From Streptomyces griseorubiginosus (GTDB lineage: Bacteria; Actinomycetota; Actinomycetes; Streptomycetales; Streptomycetaceae), in assembly GCF_001514195.1 (NCBI RefSeq), contig NZ_KQ948740.1, positions 186,001-250,000 on the forward strand: 64,000 nucleotides of DNA, written 5' to 3'. The notes beneath the pieces were generated by a model. It worked only from the letters and a program-made list of their open reading frames with translations, was not told where the DNA came from and ran no database searches. A program made the position numbers and the translations under genes. This document shows, piece after piece, positions 10,966 through 18,795 of the stretch (position 1 is the first letter of the stretch; each line of letters begins with the position of its first letter).

Positions 10966-10990
10966 ATACCCGTATGCCGCACGCGCATTC
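10966..10990 (-). promoter_or_regulatory. SigB-type promoter of the PRC-barrel gene
   Basis: On the minus strand, GAAT (10990-10987), a 15-base spacer and GGGTAT (10971-10966). This fits GNNT-N14-16-GGGTAY, the published SigB-regulon consensus of Streptomyces coelicolor. It leaves a 5' leader of roughly 60 bases before the GTG at 10897. A SigB-family sigma gene is encoded at 16805-17662. Confidence 0.6.
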
Positions 10991-11165
10991 GGGACCGGAC
11001 GGCCTCGCAAGCGGTTTCCCGGCCTCCGCTGCGCGCACCGTCTTCACCTTTCTCCCGGTGCGTTTTGGGGCCAGGACGGGCATGGTGGTCCTCGAACGCA
11101 TTCGTCGCGTCCGCATGGGCAGACGAAGGGCGTTCGAGGCAGACCGCCTGGAGCCGCAGAAAGGG

Positions 11166-12542
11166 ATGAACACCGTGACACGACCCAGGATCCTGGTGGT
11201 CGGCGCCGGCTTCGCCGGCGTCGAGTGCGTGCGCCGGCTGGAACGCAAGCTCTCGCCGGACGAGGCCGACGTCACCCTGGTGACGCCGTTCGCCTACCAG
11301 CTCTATCTCCCCCTGCTGCCCCAGGTCGCCTCCGGCGTGCTGACGCCGCAGTCGATCGCCGTCTCCCTGCGCCGCAGCAAGAAGTACCGCACCCGGATCA
11401 TCCCGGGCGGTGCGATCGGCGTGGATCTCAAGTCCAAGGTCTGTGTGATCCGCACCATCACGGACGAGATCGTCAACGAGCCGTACGACTACATCGTGCT
11501 GGCGCCCGGCAGCATCACCCGTACCTTCGACATCCCCGGCCTCACCGAGCACGCCTTCGGCATGAAGACGCTGGCCGAGGCCGCCTACATCCGCGACCAC
11601 GTGATCTCCCAGCTGGACCTGGCCGACGCCAGCCACGACCCCGCGGAGCGCGCGGCCCGGCTCCAGTTCGTGGTCGTCGGCGGCGGTTACGCCGGCACCG
11701 AGACCGCGGCCTGCCTCCAGAAGCTCACCCACGCCGCGGTCAAGCGGTACCCGCGGATCGACCCCGCGCTGATCAAGTGGCATCTGATCGACATCGCCCC
11801 GAAGCTGATGCCGGAGCTGGGCGACAAGCTGGGCCGCAGTGCGCAGGAGATCCTGCGCCGGCGCGGTATCGACGTGTCGCTGGGCGTATCCATCGAGAAG
11901 GCGGGTCCGGACGAGGTCACCTTCACCGACGGGCGGGTCGTCCCCACCAGGACCCTGATCTGGACCGCCGGGGTCGTCGCGAGCCCCCTGATCGCCACGC
12001 TCGGCGCGGAGACGGTGCGCGGACGGCTCGCGGTGACGGCCGAGATGACCCTGCCGGGCCAGGACGGGGTGTTCGCGCTCGGTGACTCCGCCGCCGTGCC
12101 CGACAAGGCCAAGGACGACGACAGCGCGGTGTGCCCGCCGACGGCCCAGCACGCCATGCGGCAGGGCAAGGTGGTCGCCGACAACGTCATCGCGACGCTG
12201 CGGGGCCAGGCGCTGAAGCCGTACGTCCACAAGGACCTCGGCCTGGTGGTCGACCTCGGCGGCACGGACGCCGTCTCCAAGCCGCTCGGCATCGAACTGC
12301 GCGGCCTGCCCGCCCAGTTCGCGGCCCGCGGCTATCACTGGGCGGCGCTGCGCACCAACGTCGCCAAGGTCCGGGTGGCGACGAACTGGACGCTCAACGC
12401 GGTCGCGGGCGACGATTTCGTCCGCACCGGCTTCCAGGCCCGCAAGCCCGCCAAGCTGAAGGACTTCGAGTACACCGACGCCTATCTGACCCCGGAACAG
12501 GTCCGGGCCCAGGTCGAGGGGGCGAAGCGACTGGACCCGTAG
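11166..12542 (+). CDS. NAD(P)/FAD-dependent oxidoreductase, type II NADH dehydrogenase-like
   Basis: A 458-residue two-dinucleotide-fold flavoprotein resembling NDH-2, which passes electrons from NADH to quinone without proton pumping. FAD motif: ILVVGAGFAGVECVRRL at the N-terminus; NAD motif: FVVVGGGYAGTETAA near residue 165; C-terminal FAD contact: GVFALGDSAAVPD near 300, followed by TAQHAMRQG. No transmembrane helix is obvious, so membrane contact would be peripheral. The ATG at 11166 is used here; the in-frame GTG at 11175 has better ribosome-site spacing (AAGGGA 8 bases upstream) and may be the true start. The gene is divergent from the PRC-barrel gene. Confidence 0.87.
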   Translation: MNTVTRPRILVVGAGFAGVECVRRLERKLSPDEADVTLVTPFAYQLYLPLLPQVASGVLTPQSIAVSLRRSKKYRTRIIPGGAIGVDLKSKVCVIRTITDEIVNEPYDYIVLAPGSITRTFDIPGLTEHAFGMKTLAEAAYIRDHVISQLDLADASHDPAERAARLQFVVVGGGYAGTETAACLQKLTHAAVKRYPRIDPALIKWHLIDIAPKLMPELGDKLGRSAQEILRRRGIDVSLGVSIEKAGPDEVTFTDGRVVPTRTLIWTAGVVASPLIATLGAETVRGRLAVTAEMTLPGQDGVFALGDSAAVPDKAKDDDSAVCPPTAQHAMRQGKVVADNVIATLRGQALKPYVHKDLGLVVDLGGTDAVSKPLGIELRGLPAQFAARGYHWAALRTNVAKVRVATNWTLNAVAGDDFVRTGFQARKPAKLKDFEYTDAYLTPEQVRAQVEGAKRLDP

Positions 12543-12562
12543 GTGTGGCGCACGTCACCCCG

Positions 12563-12595
12563 GACCGCCGATCGGTTTCCGGCCGGTCGGCGGTC
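12563..12595 (+). terminator. hairpin after the NDH-2-like gene
   Basis: Perfect 9-bp inverted repeat, GACCGCCGA (12563-12571) and TCGGCGGTC (12587-12595), with a 15-base loop, 20 bases after the stop. It lacks a T-run, which is common for Streptomyces terminators. It could instead act in the leader of the DUF4287 gene. Confidence 0.55.
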
Positions 12596-12636
12596 GCAGG
12601 AGGGACGACATCCGCGTCCCCCGAAAGGACACCGTC

Positions 12637-12849
12637 ATGGCCGAGACCGTGAAGGGCCCCGCGAGCTACTTCCCCTCGATCGAGAAGAAGTACGGCCGCC
12701 CCGTCGCCGAATGGCAGGAACTGATCCGCTCCTCCCCGCTGACCCGGCACATGGAGCTGGTCGCCTGGCTCAAGTCCGAGCACGGCATGGGCCACGGACA
12801 CGCCAACGCGCTGGTGGCGCACACCCTCGCCGAGGCCAGGGGGAAGTGA
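12637..12849 (+). CDS. DUF4287 domain small protein
   Basis: A 70-residue soluble protein that is almost entirely one DUF4287 domain: SYFPSIEKKYGRPVAEW, then WLKSEHGMGHGHANALVAH, the family's most conserved part. The ATG at 12637 follows GAAAGGAC. Function is unknown; homologues are widespread in actinobacteria as short stand-alone proteins or attached to DUF5655. It sits between an NDH-2-like gene and a FUSC membrane protein, with no clear operon link to either. Confidence 0.85.
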   Translation: MAETVKGPASYFPSIEKKYGRPVAEWQELIRSSPLTRHMELVAWLKSEHGMGHGHANALVAHTLAEARGK

Positions 12850-12911
12850 TCCACTCCGCCGTGCCATGCTGGAAACGGATCATGACGTGACACGGGAGCG
12901 AGTACGGCGGA

Positions 12912-15143
12912 GTGAACACAGCGAGGCTGCGGGACCGAGTCGCCGCGTCGGATCCGGGGCTGCTGCGGCTGGCCGCCGGTCTGCGCACGGTGGCGGCGAT
13001 CGCGCTCACGCTGGCGGTGCTGGGTCTGGCGGGCGTGAGCGTCCGCCATCTGGTGGCGGGCGCCATCGCGGCCATGGTCGCGACCTTCGCCATCCGGGAG
13101 AAGCAGCGCACCGCGCAGGCGGTGACGCTCGCCCTGGGACTGCCGCTGGCGCTGGTCTCCCTGTCGCTGGGGGCGCTGCTGAGTTCCCGGGTGGTGGCCG
13201 GTGACCTGTTCTTCGTGGCGCTGATCTTCTGTGCCGTCTACGGCCGCCGCTTCGGCGACCGGGGCACCGCCCTCGGTCTCATCGGCTTCCAGGTCTACTT
13301 CGTCTCCCTGTTCGTCGGCGCCACGGTCTCCGGCCTGCCCGAGCTGTACGGCGTCCTCGCGGTGGCCTTCCTGTGCAGCGCGGCGGCGCGGTTCCTGCTG
13401 GTGCCGGAGACCCCGGCGGGCCTCCTTGAGCGGCTGCGGGAGGCCTTCCGGGCCCGGCTCGCCCAGCTGGTGTCCGCACAGCTGGGGCTCCTCGACGCCG
13501 GGCCCGAGGAGATCGACGAGGTGCTGGAGACGGTACGCGAGGGGACCGCGCGGCTGCACGAGACGGCGCTGATGATCCAGGGGCGGCTGGAGGAGGGGAC
13601 CGCCGACGAGGCCACGGCGCGGCTGGTGCAGCGGCGGATCGCGGACGCCGAGATCGCCGCCGAGCGGCTCGGCCTGCTGCTGCTGACGGCCCGCAGCGCG
13701 GAGCGGGCGGACACCCTGACCCTGCACCTGCCGGGCGCGCCGGCCCCGCGGGCGGGGCGGATGCCGGGCCGGGACGAGGCGATGGCGCAGGTGCGTCGGG
13801 ATCTGGAGGCGCTGCGGCTGCTGGTGCTGCGTCCGGCGGCGGCCCGGTCCGGCACCGCGCTGTCCCAGGTGCGCAACCGGCTGCTGGGCTACCGCGAGGA
13901 GGACCGGCTGCCGCCCGCGCCGCCCGCCGTCCAGGACGTCTTCCGGGGCATCGGGGAGACCGCGCGGGCGGTCCTGGGCCTCAGGATCGCCCTGGACGGT
14001 CCGCAGGACGAGTCGGACGACTCCCCGGAAACGGCCCGTTCGCGCGAGGAGCTGGACGCCGAGGACGCCGTCATCGACGCCGGTGAGGCGGACGGAGCGG
14101 CGCAGGAGGAGCTGACGGGGCTCCGACGGCCCACCACCCGTGCCGCGGTGCAGGTGGCCGTGGGATCCTCGCTCGCCATCGTGGGCGGTGAGTTCCTGTC
14201 CAGCCAGCGCTGGTACTGGGCCGTGCTGACCTGCTGGATCGTCTTCCTCAACACCTCGTCCACCGGGGAGATCCTGGTCAAGGGCTACCGCCGGCTGCTG
14301 GGCACGGTCCTCGGCGTGCTCGCCGGAATCGTGCTGGCCGGGTCGGTCGGGCAGCACACCTGGACCGCGTTCGCCCTGGTGCTGGTGCTGGTGTTCGCGA
14401 TGTTCTACACCGCGCCGCTCTCCTACACGCTGATGTCGTTCTTCGTCACGGCCGCCCTGGGCCTGCTCTACACCCTGCTGCACACCTACAGCCTCTCGGT
14501 GCTGGTGCTGCGGGTGGAGGAGACCGCGCTCGGCGCGGCCTGCGGGGTGATCGCGGCGGCGTTCGTCCTGCCGGTGCGCACGGACCGCCGTACCAACGAC
14601 CTGCTCGTCACCGTCCTGGAGCGGCTCGACGAGGTCACCGAGGCCGCCGTGGACCAGCTCAGCGGCGGCACCCCGGTCGAACTGCTCGACCAGGCGCGCG
14701 ACCTGGACCAGGCGCTGGCGGATCTGCGGGCGGCGACCCAGCCGCTCACGCATCCGATCACACCGCTGCGGGCCCGCCGGGACACGGCCCGCTATGTGGT
14801 GGCGCTGCTGGAGACCTGCGCGTACCACGCGCGTTCCCTGGCGGCGACGGCCGAACTGCTGCCCACGCACCCGTCGATCGCGGCGGATCCCCGGCTGCGG
14901 CGGGCGGGCCGGCGCATCGGGGACAACATCGCGGCGATCGCCGCGCATGTGCGCGACGAACACTCGACCGCCGCGGTCGAGACCGGGCCGAGCATCGCCT
15001 CGCTGCTGGACACCGAGGTCCCCGGCACCCCGCGGTTCGGCCGGGTCACCGACCGCGTGCTGCGGCACGTGCAGCGGCTGGACGAGACCCTGGTGGGTCT
15101 GGCCCGGCCGCTGCACGTGCCGGTTTCGGCTCCGAAGAGGTAG
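12912..15143 (+). CDS. FUSC-family integral membrane protein (aromatic-acid exporter-like)
   Basis: A 743-residue protein with two hydrophobic blocks, residues about 20-170 and about 410-550, each of several helices, separated and followed by long charged helical cytoplasmic regions. The second block carries the FUSC-like segment RWYWAVLTCWIVFLN with the STGEILVKGYRRLLGTVLG signature. The family includes AaeB/YccS-type exporters of aromatic carboxylic acids; the substrate here cannot be read from sequence. The GTG start at 12912 was chosen for its near-upstream GGGAGCGAG. The next gene is convergent across a small hairpin. Confidence 0.85.
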   Translation: MNTARLRDRVAASDPGLLRLAAGLRTVAAIALTLAVLGLAGVSVRHLVAGAIAAMVATFAIREKQRTAQAVTLALGLPLALVSLSLGALLSSRVVAGDLFFVALIFCAVYGRRFGDRGTALGLIGFQVYFVSLFVGATVSGLPELYGVLAVAFLCSAAARFLLVPETPAGLLERLREAFRARLAQLVSAQLGLLDAGPEEIDEVLETVREGTARLHETALMIQGRLEEGTADEATARLVQRRIADAEIAAERLGLLLLTARSAERADTLTLHLPGAPAPRAGRMPGRDEAMAQVRRDLEALRLLVLRPAAARSGTALSQVRNRLLGYREEDRLPPAPPAVQDVFRGIGETARAVLGLRIALDGPQDESDDSPETARSREELDAEDAVIDAGEADGAAQEELTGLRRPTTRAAVQVAVGSSLAIVGGEFLSSQRWYWAVLTCWIVFLNTSSTGEILVKGYRRLLGTVLGVLAGIVLAGSVGQHTWTAFALVLVLVFAMFYTAPLSYTLMSFFVTAALGLLYTLLHTYSLSVLVLRVEETALGAACGVIAAAFVLPVRTDRRTNDLLVTVLERLDEVTEAAVDQLSGGTPVELLDQARDLDQALADLRAATQPLTHPITPLRARRDTARYVVALLETCAYHARSLAATAELLPTHPSIAADPRLRRAGRRIGDNIAAIAAHVRDEHSTAAVETGPSIASLLDTEVPGTPRFGRVTDRVLRHVQRLDETLVGLARPLHVPVSAPKR

Positions 15144-15170
15144 CGGACGCCTGGTCGTTCGGACGTCCGC
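15143..15170. terminator. hairpin between convergent FUSC and hypothetical genes
   Basis: GCGGACG (15143-15149) pairs with CGTCCGC (15164-15170) around a 14-base loop, starting at the last base of the FUSC stop. It could serve as a bidirectional terminator. Confidence 0.45.
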
Positions 15171-15177
15171 AGGGTGG

Positions 15178-15612
15178 TCAGAGGTCCGTGGGCAGACCGC
15201 TCACCTCGGCGATGCCCCGCAACTCGTCGTCGAGCCGCCTGCGTTCGCGGATGTACTCGGCGATCTCGCCGAGCCGTACCGGATCGTCGGCGGTGTCCGC
15301 GTCGGTGACCACCCGGATCGGGTCGGTCCGCTCGTCGACGTGGAGTTCGATCACCTTGTTGTCCATGCGCCCGGTGACGGCGGTGGCGATGACCAGGGCG
15401 GCCTCGTCGCGGATCTCCTGGGGCAGCCCGTCCTGTTGACTGTCCTCAAGGGCGAAGTCCAGGGCGGGCAGCCGTTGTTCGTCGATCGCCCGCAGCACCG
15501 GACGGACCACGCTGAGCAGCAGCTCGTAGTCCTCCGAGGGCATGCGGATGCGCAGAAGGTCCAGGTAGACGTCCACGGGCCTACCGTCGGGCGGAAGCTC
15601 GGGTTCGCTCAT
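15178..15612 (-). CDS. hypothetical protein
   Basis: A 144-residue acidic soluble protein without recognised domain. It has an N-terminal DVYLDLLRIRMPSEDYELLLS segment, a central AALVIATAVTGRMDNKVIELH and a charged C-terminal helix EIAEYIRERRRLDDELRGIAEVSG. There is no signal peptide, membrane segment or metal motif. I chose the ATG at 15612 (MSEPELPPDG); six further codons upstream are open but lack a ribosome site. It follows the DUF1206 gene on the same strand by 28 bases and may be co-transcribed with it. Confidence 0.65.
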   Translation of the reverse strand: MSEPELPPDGRPVDVYLDLLRIRMPSEDYELLLSVVRPVLRAIDEQRLPALDFALEDSQQDGLPQEIRDEAALVIATAVTGRMDNKVIELHVDERTDPIRVVTDADTADDPVRLGEIAEYIRERRRLDDELRGIAEVSGLPTDL

Positions 15613-15640
15613 ACACCCCGGGTTCCCCACCAGCCGCCGA

Positions 15641-16480
15641 TCAGACCCGCCGCCAGCGGGCCATCGCGAACGAGAACACCCCGAACAGCACCAGACCGGC
15701 CGCGACCAGGACCAGCAGCCAGGGCCCCAGCGGGGTGTCGACGAACGAACGGAGCGTGTCGTCGAGGCCCTTCGCCTTGTCCGGCTCGTAGTCGACCGCC
15801 GCGCGGACGGCGAACGCGCCGGCCGCGGCGAACACCACGCCGCGCGCCGCTCCGCCGCCCACCCCCGTCACGTCGACCAGCTTGCGGACCCGCGGGCTCA
15901 TCTCGTGGAGCTTGAGCTTGTCGTGGAAGGACCGCATCAACGCCCGGCCCGCGATCCACAGGCCCGCCACCGCGACGCCTACGCCCGCGACGCCGACGAT
16001 CCACTGCCCGCCGGGCCACTCCAGCACCCGGGCGGTGACGTCCTTGGACTGCTTGTCGCTGGAACCGCTGCCGTCGGAACCGGAACCCGCGGCGAAGGAC
16101 AGGACGGAGTAGGCGACGAAGGCGTAGAAGAGGAAGCGCCCGGCCGACATCAGCCGTTTGCCGGCCTTGCGGCCGTCGGGCCCGGCCGCGCCGAACAGCG
16201 CCTCGGACAGCCGCCACAGGGCCATTCCGGCGAGCCCGATGCCCAGCGCCCACAGGACGACCGAGCCGAAGGGCTTGTCGGCGAGGGTGGCGAGGGCGCC
16301 ACCGCGGTCGGCCTGGCGCTTGCCGTCACCGAAGGCGATCTGGAGCGCCAGCACGCCGACGAGAAGGTAGATGACCCCGCGGGCGGTGAAGCCGACGCGG
16401 GCGGCCCCCTTCGTCACGGAGCCGCGCGCCGCGCGTCTGGCCCCGGTCCGGCCGGTCTGCGCCACGGAGGCAGTGTTCAT
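15641..16480 (-). CDS. DUF1206 family integral membrane protein
   Basis: A 279-residue protein with three DUF1206 repeats, each a pair of transmembrane helices: ARVGFTARGVIYLLVGVLAL (about residues 27-46), RFLFYAFVAYSVLSF (about 113-127) and ARGVVFAAAGAFAVRAA (about 210-226). A serine/glycine/aspartate-rich loop lies near residues 130-145. Function unknown; the family is common among actinobacterial stress genes. The ATG at 16480 has AGGAG seven bases upstream. Two near-identical 24-base direct repeats lie in the promoter region. Confidence 0.87.
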   Translation of the reverse strand: MNTASVAQTGRTGARRAARGSVTKGAARVGFTARGVIYLLVGVLALQIAFGDGKRQADRGGALATLADKPFGSVVLWALGIGLAGMALWRLSEALFGAAGPDGRKAGKRLMSAGRFLFYAFVAYSVLSFAAGSGSDGSGSSDKQSKDVTARVLEWPGGQWIVGVAGVGVAVAGLWIAGRALMRSFHDKLKLHEMSPRVRKLVDVTGVGGGAARGVVFAAAGAFAVRAAVDYEPDKAKGLDDTLRSFVDTPLGPWLLVLVAAGLVLFGVFSFAMARWRRV

Positions 16481-16498
16481 GTCCACTCCTGGGTTGGG

Positions 16499-16557
16499 GA
16501 TGCCCTGGGCGGGCGATCGCATCCTGAGGCACGGATGCCCTGGGCGGGCGGTCGTAT
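16499..16557. repeat. paired 24-base direct repeats upstream of the DUF1206 gene
   Basis: Copies at 16499-16522 and 16534-16557 differ at two positions; both contain GATGCCCTGGGCGGGCG followed by TCG and AT. Their 35-base spacing and position just upstream of the DUF1206 start suggest a duplicated regulator or promoter site. The second copy ends ten bases before the frameshifted DUF5133 gene's last codon. Confidence 0.8.
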
Positions 16558-16566
16558 GGCATACGG

Positions 16567-16784
16567 TCAGTCGGCGGTTCGGGCGCGGTCGGGGACGGCC
16601 CCGAGGAGCCGGTGGGCGGTCTCCAGGGCCGGCCGCACGTCCCGGGTCCCGGTCACCACGCAGAGCGTGTAGGCGAGGTCCCGCGCCCGCGGGCTCGGCT
16701 CGGCGGCGTCCGGGCCTCGGCGGCCCGCAGTGCCTCGTACTCCTCGACGAGCCCCCGCAGGAACGCGGGATCGGGTATCAGCAT
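16567..16784 (-). pseudogene. DUF5133-like gene with an apparent one-base frameshift
   Basis: From the ATG at 16784, preceded by GGGGGGAG, the first frame encodes a DUF5133-type N-terminus (MLIPDPAFLRGLVEEYEALR) but then runs into a stop at 16653. A second frame, entered around 16711-16728, continues the family's conserved C-terminus (DLAYTLCVVTGTRDV, then ALETAHRLLG) to a TGA at 16567-16569. Joining the frames gives a protein of about 72 residues, the family's normal length; the span is one base short of a whole number of codons. It is therefore a one-base deletion, a sequencing error, or much less likely programmed frameshifting. It follows the sigma gene on the same strand. Confidence 0.72.
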
Positions 16785-16804
16785 CTGTCTCCCCCCTCGT
16801 CCCC

Positions 16805-17662
16805 TCAGGCCCCGGCCGTGCCGTCGGCGGCCTGCCGCCTCGCCCGGTCGGCCAGCGCCTCGTCGCGCACCCGTGCGCAGCTGCGGCTGATGAGCCGGGA
16901 GACGTGCATCTGGGAGATGCCGAGCTGGTCGGCGATGCGGCTCTGGGTCATGTCCTCGAAGAAACGCATGTAGAGGATTGCGCGTTCGCGCTCGGGCAGC
17001 CTGCGCAGGCCTTCCTTGGCGGACTCGCGGTCGACCACCACGTCGTACGACGTGTCGGGGCCGCCCAGGGTGTCCGCGAGGCTGTAGCCGTCGTCGCCGG
17101 CCGACAGCTCGGCGTCCAGGGACAGGGTGCTGAAGCTCTCCAGCGCCTCCAGACCGGTGGTGACCTCTTCCTCGGTCAGGCCGGTGTGGGCGGCGAGGTC
17201 GGCGGGGGACGGTTCCGGGGAGCCGGGGTTCTGGGTGAGTTCGCGCCGGGCCAACCGCACCTTGTTGCGCAGTTCCTGCACCCGGCGGGGCACCCGCAGG
17301 GCCCACATGCGGTCGCGGAAGTGGCGCTTGACCTCGCCCGTGATGGTGGGCACGGCGTAGCTCTCGAAGGCTCCTCGTTCCGGATCGAACCGGTCGATGG
17401 CCTTCACGAGCCCGAGGGCCGCGACCTGGCGCAGGTCCTCGAGGGACTCCCCGCGGTCGCGGAACCGGCCCGCGATGCGGTGGGCCATGGGCAGCCAGGC
17501 GGTGACGAGCTCGTCGCGCAGGGCGTCTCGCTCGGGTCCTTCCGCCAGACCGGCCAGCCGGGCGAACTGGGCCATGGTGTCGGGGGCGTCGTCGTGCCGC
17601 CGCCTGGTTGCGGCGGGGCGGTCCTGGGTGGTGGGACGGCTGGTCGACGTGTCGGTGAGCAT
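16805..17662 (-). CDS. RNA polymerase sigma factor, SigB/SigF/SigG family
   Basis: A 285-residue group 3 sigma factor. Region 2 is visible as DLRQVAALGLVKAIDRFDP then FESYAVPTITGEVKRHFRD with MWALRVPRRVQEL (around residues 80-135), region 3 around 150-200, and region 4 helix-turn-helix LPERERAILYMRFFEDM followed by QSRIADQLGISQMHVSRLI (around 225-265). Such factors drive osmotic, oxidative and developmental stress genes. The ATG at 17662 follows AGGAGCG. The preceding minus-strand gene encodes a HATPase anti-sigma-like protein, the usual partner order. Which Streptomyces SigB paralogue this is cannot be decided here. Confidence 0.9.
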   Translation of the reverse strand: MLTDTSTSRPTTQDRPAATRRRHDDAPDTMAQFARLAGLAEGPERDALRDELVTAWLPMAHRIAGRFRDRGESLEDLRQVAALGLVKAIDRFDPERGAFESYAVPTITGEVKRHFRDRMWALRVPRRVQELRNKVRLARRELTQNPGSPEPSPADLAAHTGLTEEEVTTGLEALESFSTLSLDAELSAGDDGYSLADTLGGPDTSYDVVVDRESAKEGLRRLPERERAILYMRFFEDMTQSRIADQLGISQMHVSRLISRSCARVRDEALADRARRQAADGTAGA

Positions 17663-17830
17663 GCGGATTCGCTCCTGAAGAACGGGTTCAGGGAATGACC
17701 GCGGGAGGAAGGCCGCCGGGACCGCCGAAGAGGGGCCCGCAGCAAGCCGTACGGCTCCCGCTGGCGCGCCTCCGGTCCGAAGCACGAAACTGCGTCTGCC
17801 CTGCTGCATGCGGCCCAAACACCGCTGTCG

Positions 17831-17851
17831 AAACTCCGTTTCCGGAGCTTT
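17831..17851 (-). terminator. small hairpin between anti-sigma and sigma genes
   Basis: On the minus strand, CTCCG and CGGAG enclose a GAAA tetraloop, with an AAA/TTT outer pairing across one bulge. It lies just after the anti-sigma stop and could attenuate read-through into the sigma gene, or stabilise the transcript. Confidence 0.4.
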
Positions 17852-17866
17852 CCCAGCAGTGCCGGA

Positions 17867-18310
17867 TCAGCTCAGGGGCACCATCGCGGTGATGCACTTG
17901 CCGCCCGCGGGCAGATCGGTGACCCGGACGTCCTGGGCCAGCCGGCACACGATGGGCCAGCCGCGGCCGCCGGGCCGCCACCGGCCCTGCCGGTCGACGG
18001 GTTCCTTGGCGACCGGCAGCGCGGTGCTGCGGTCGCTCACCGAGACGCGTACGTCCCGCTCATCGACGCACACGTCGAAGTCGGTGATGCCTCCGCCGTG
18101 CAGGATGGCGTTGGTGGTCAGTTCGGAGGCGACGAGCAGCGCGTCCGACAGGGCCTGCTCGTCGCAGGAGGTGTGAGTGGCTCGGCATCGCTCGGACACC
18201 GCACGTGCGACGGCGCGGCGCGCCTCGGCCGGCCGGTAGGGGCGTGCCGGTGCTTGTCGGAACGCCACGGAGGATTCGGGGGTGGCGTCGGTCCTGTGCT
18301 CGTCGCACAT
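17867..18310 (-). CDS. anti-sigma factor-like ATP-binding protein (RsbW family)
   Basis: A 147-residue HATPase_c_2 protein. Motifs: N box VASELTTNAILHGGG near residue 61, VSVSDRST near 87 and GGRGWPIVCRLA near 113. RsbW-type proteins hold SigB-family sigma factors inactive and phosphorylate anti-anti-sigma partners. The next gene on the same strand, 204 bases on, encodes a SigB-family sigma factor, so this is its likely regulator. The ATG at 18310 begins MCDEHRTDATP. A GC-rich stretch with two CGGGCCCG palindromes (18365-18383) lies upstream. Confidence 0.85.
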   Translation of the reverse strand: MCDEHRTDATPESSVAFRQAPARPYRPAEARRAVARAVSERCRATHTSCDEQALSDALLVASELTTNAILHGGGITDFDVCVDERDVRVSVSDRSTALPVAKEPVDRQGRWRPGGRGWPIVCRLAQDVRVTDLPAGGKCITAMVPLS

Positions 18311-18524
18311 GACGTGGCTCCTGATCGGTGATTCGACTGGCTGTCTGGTCTGTGCAGCAGAAGCCGGGCCCGGCCCGGGCCCGCGAACACGGTGACCGCG
18401 GTCTGCGGTGCGTACTCTCCGTGGGCCTCCTGTAATCGGCTGACCTGTGCGCGCCTGGTCAAACCTCCCCGTCTCGGGTGGATGTCCGGGTCATTCGTCG
18501 GCTCAGGACGGGTACGCGGTCTGC

Positions 18525-18761
18525 ATGACGGATGTCGTGGACTCAGACGAACTGCTGCGCCGTATCCAACGAGCCCGGGCCTGTGCGGCCGAGGAGGAGC
18601 GGTCCTGGCGGGCCCGCAGCGAGGAGCTGGGCCCCGCCGACACGGGCGCCGCCCGGGACGCCGCCGTACGCACGCTGGCCTACGAGGCGGTGACCCGGGT
18701 GCTGGACGAGGTGCTGCGACCGGGCAGCCGGCGGCCTTCGGCGGGGTCCGACGGGGACTGA
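18525..18761 (+). CDS. small hypothetical protein
   Basis: A 78-residue charged, helix-rich protein (MTDVVDSDELLRRIQRARA, later VRTLAYEAVTRVLDEVL) with no membrane segment and no recognised domain. The ATG at 18525 lies about 13 bases after an AGGA site; an earlier in-frame start at 18447 would add 26 residues without support. It is divergent from the anti-sigma gene and precedes the decarboxylase by 34 bases on the same strand. Confidence 0.6.
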   Translation: MTDVVDSDELLRRIQRARACAAEEERSWRARSEELGPADTGAARDAAVRTLAYEAVTRVLDEVLRPGSRRPSAGSDGD

Positions 18762-18795
18762 TTGACGCGGGTCGGGTCCGGGCACCCGGCGGCCC

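Noticed and set aside
18365..18383. Twin CGGGCCCG palindromes as an operator
   Set aside because: Such short GC palindromes are expected by chance in DNA of this composition, and spacing to neighbouring genes gives no extra support.
18510..18515. GGGTAC before the small gene at 18525 as a third SigB-type promoter
   Set aside because: No GNNT element lies 14-16 bases upstream; the nearest fit needs an 18-base spacer.
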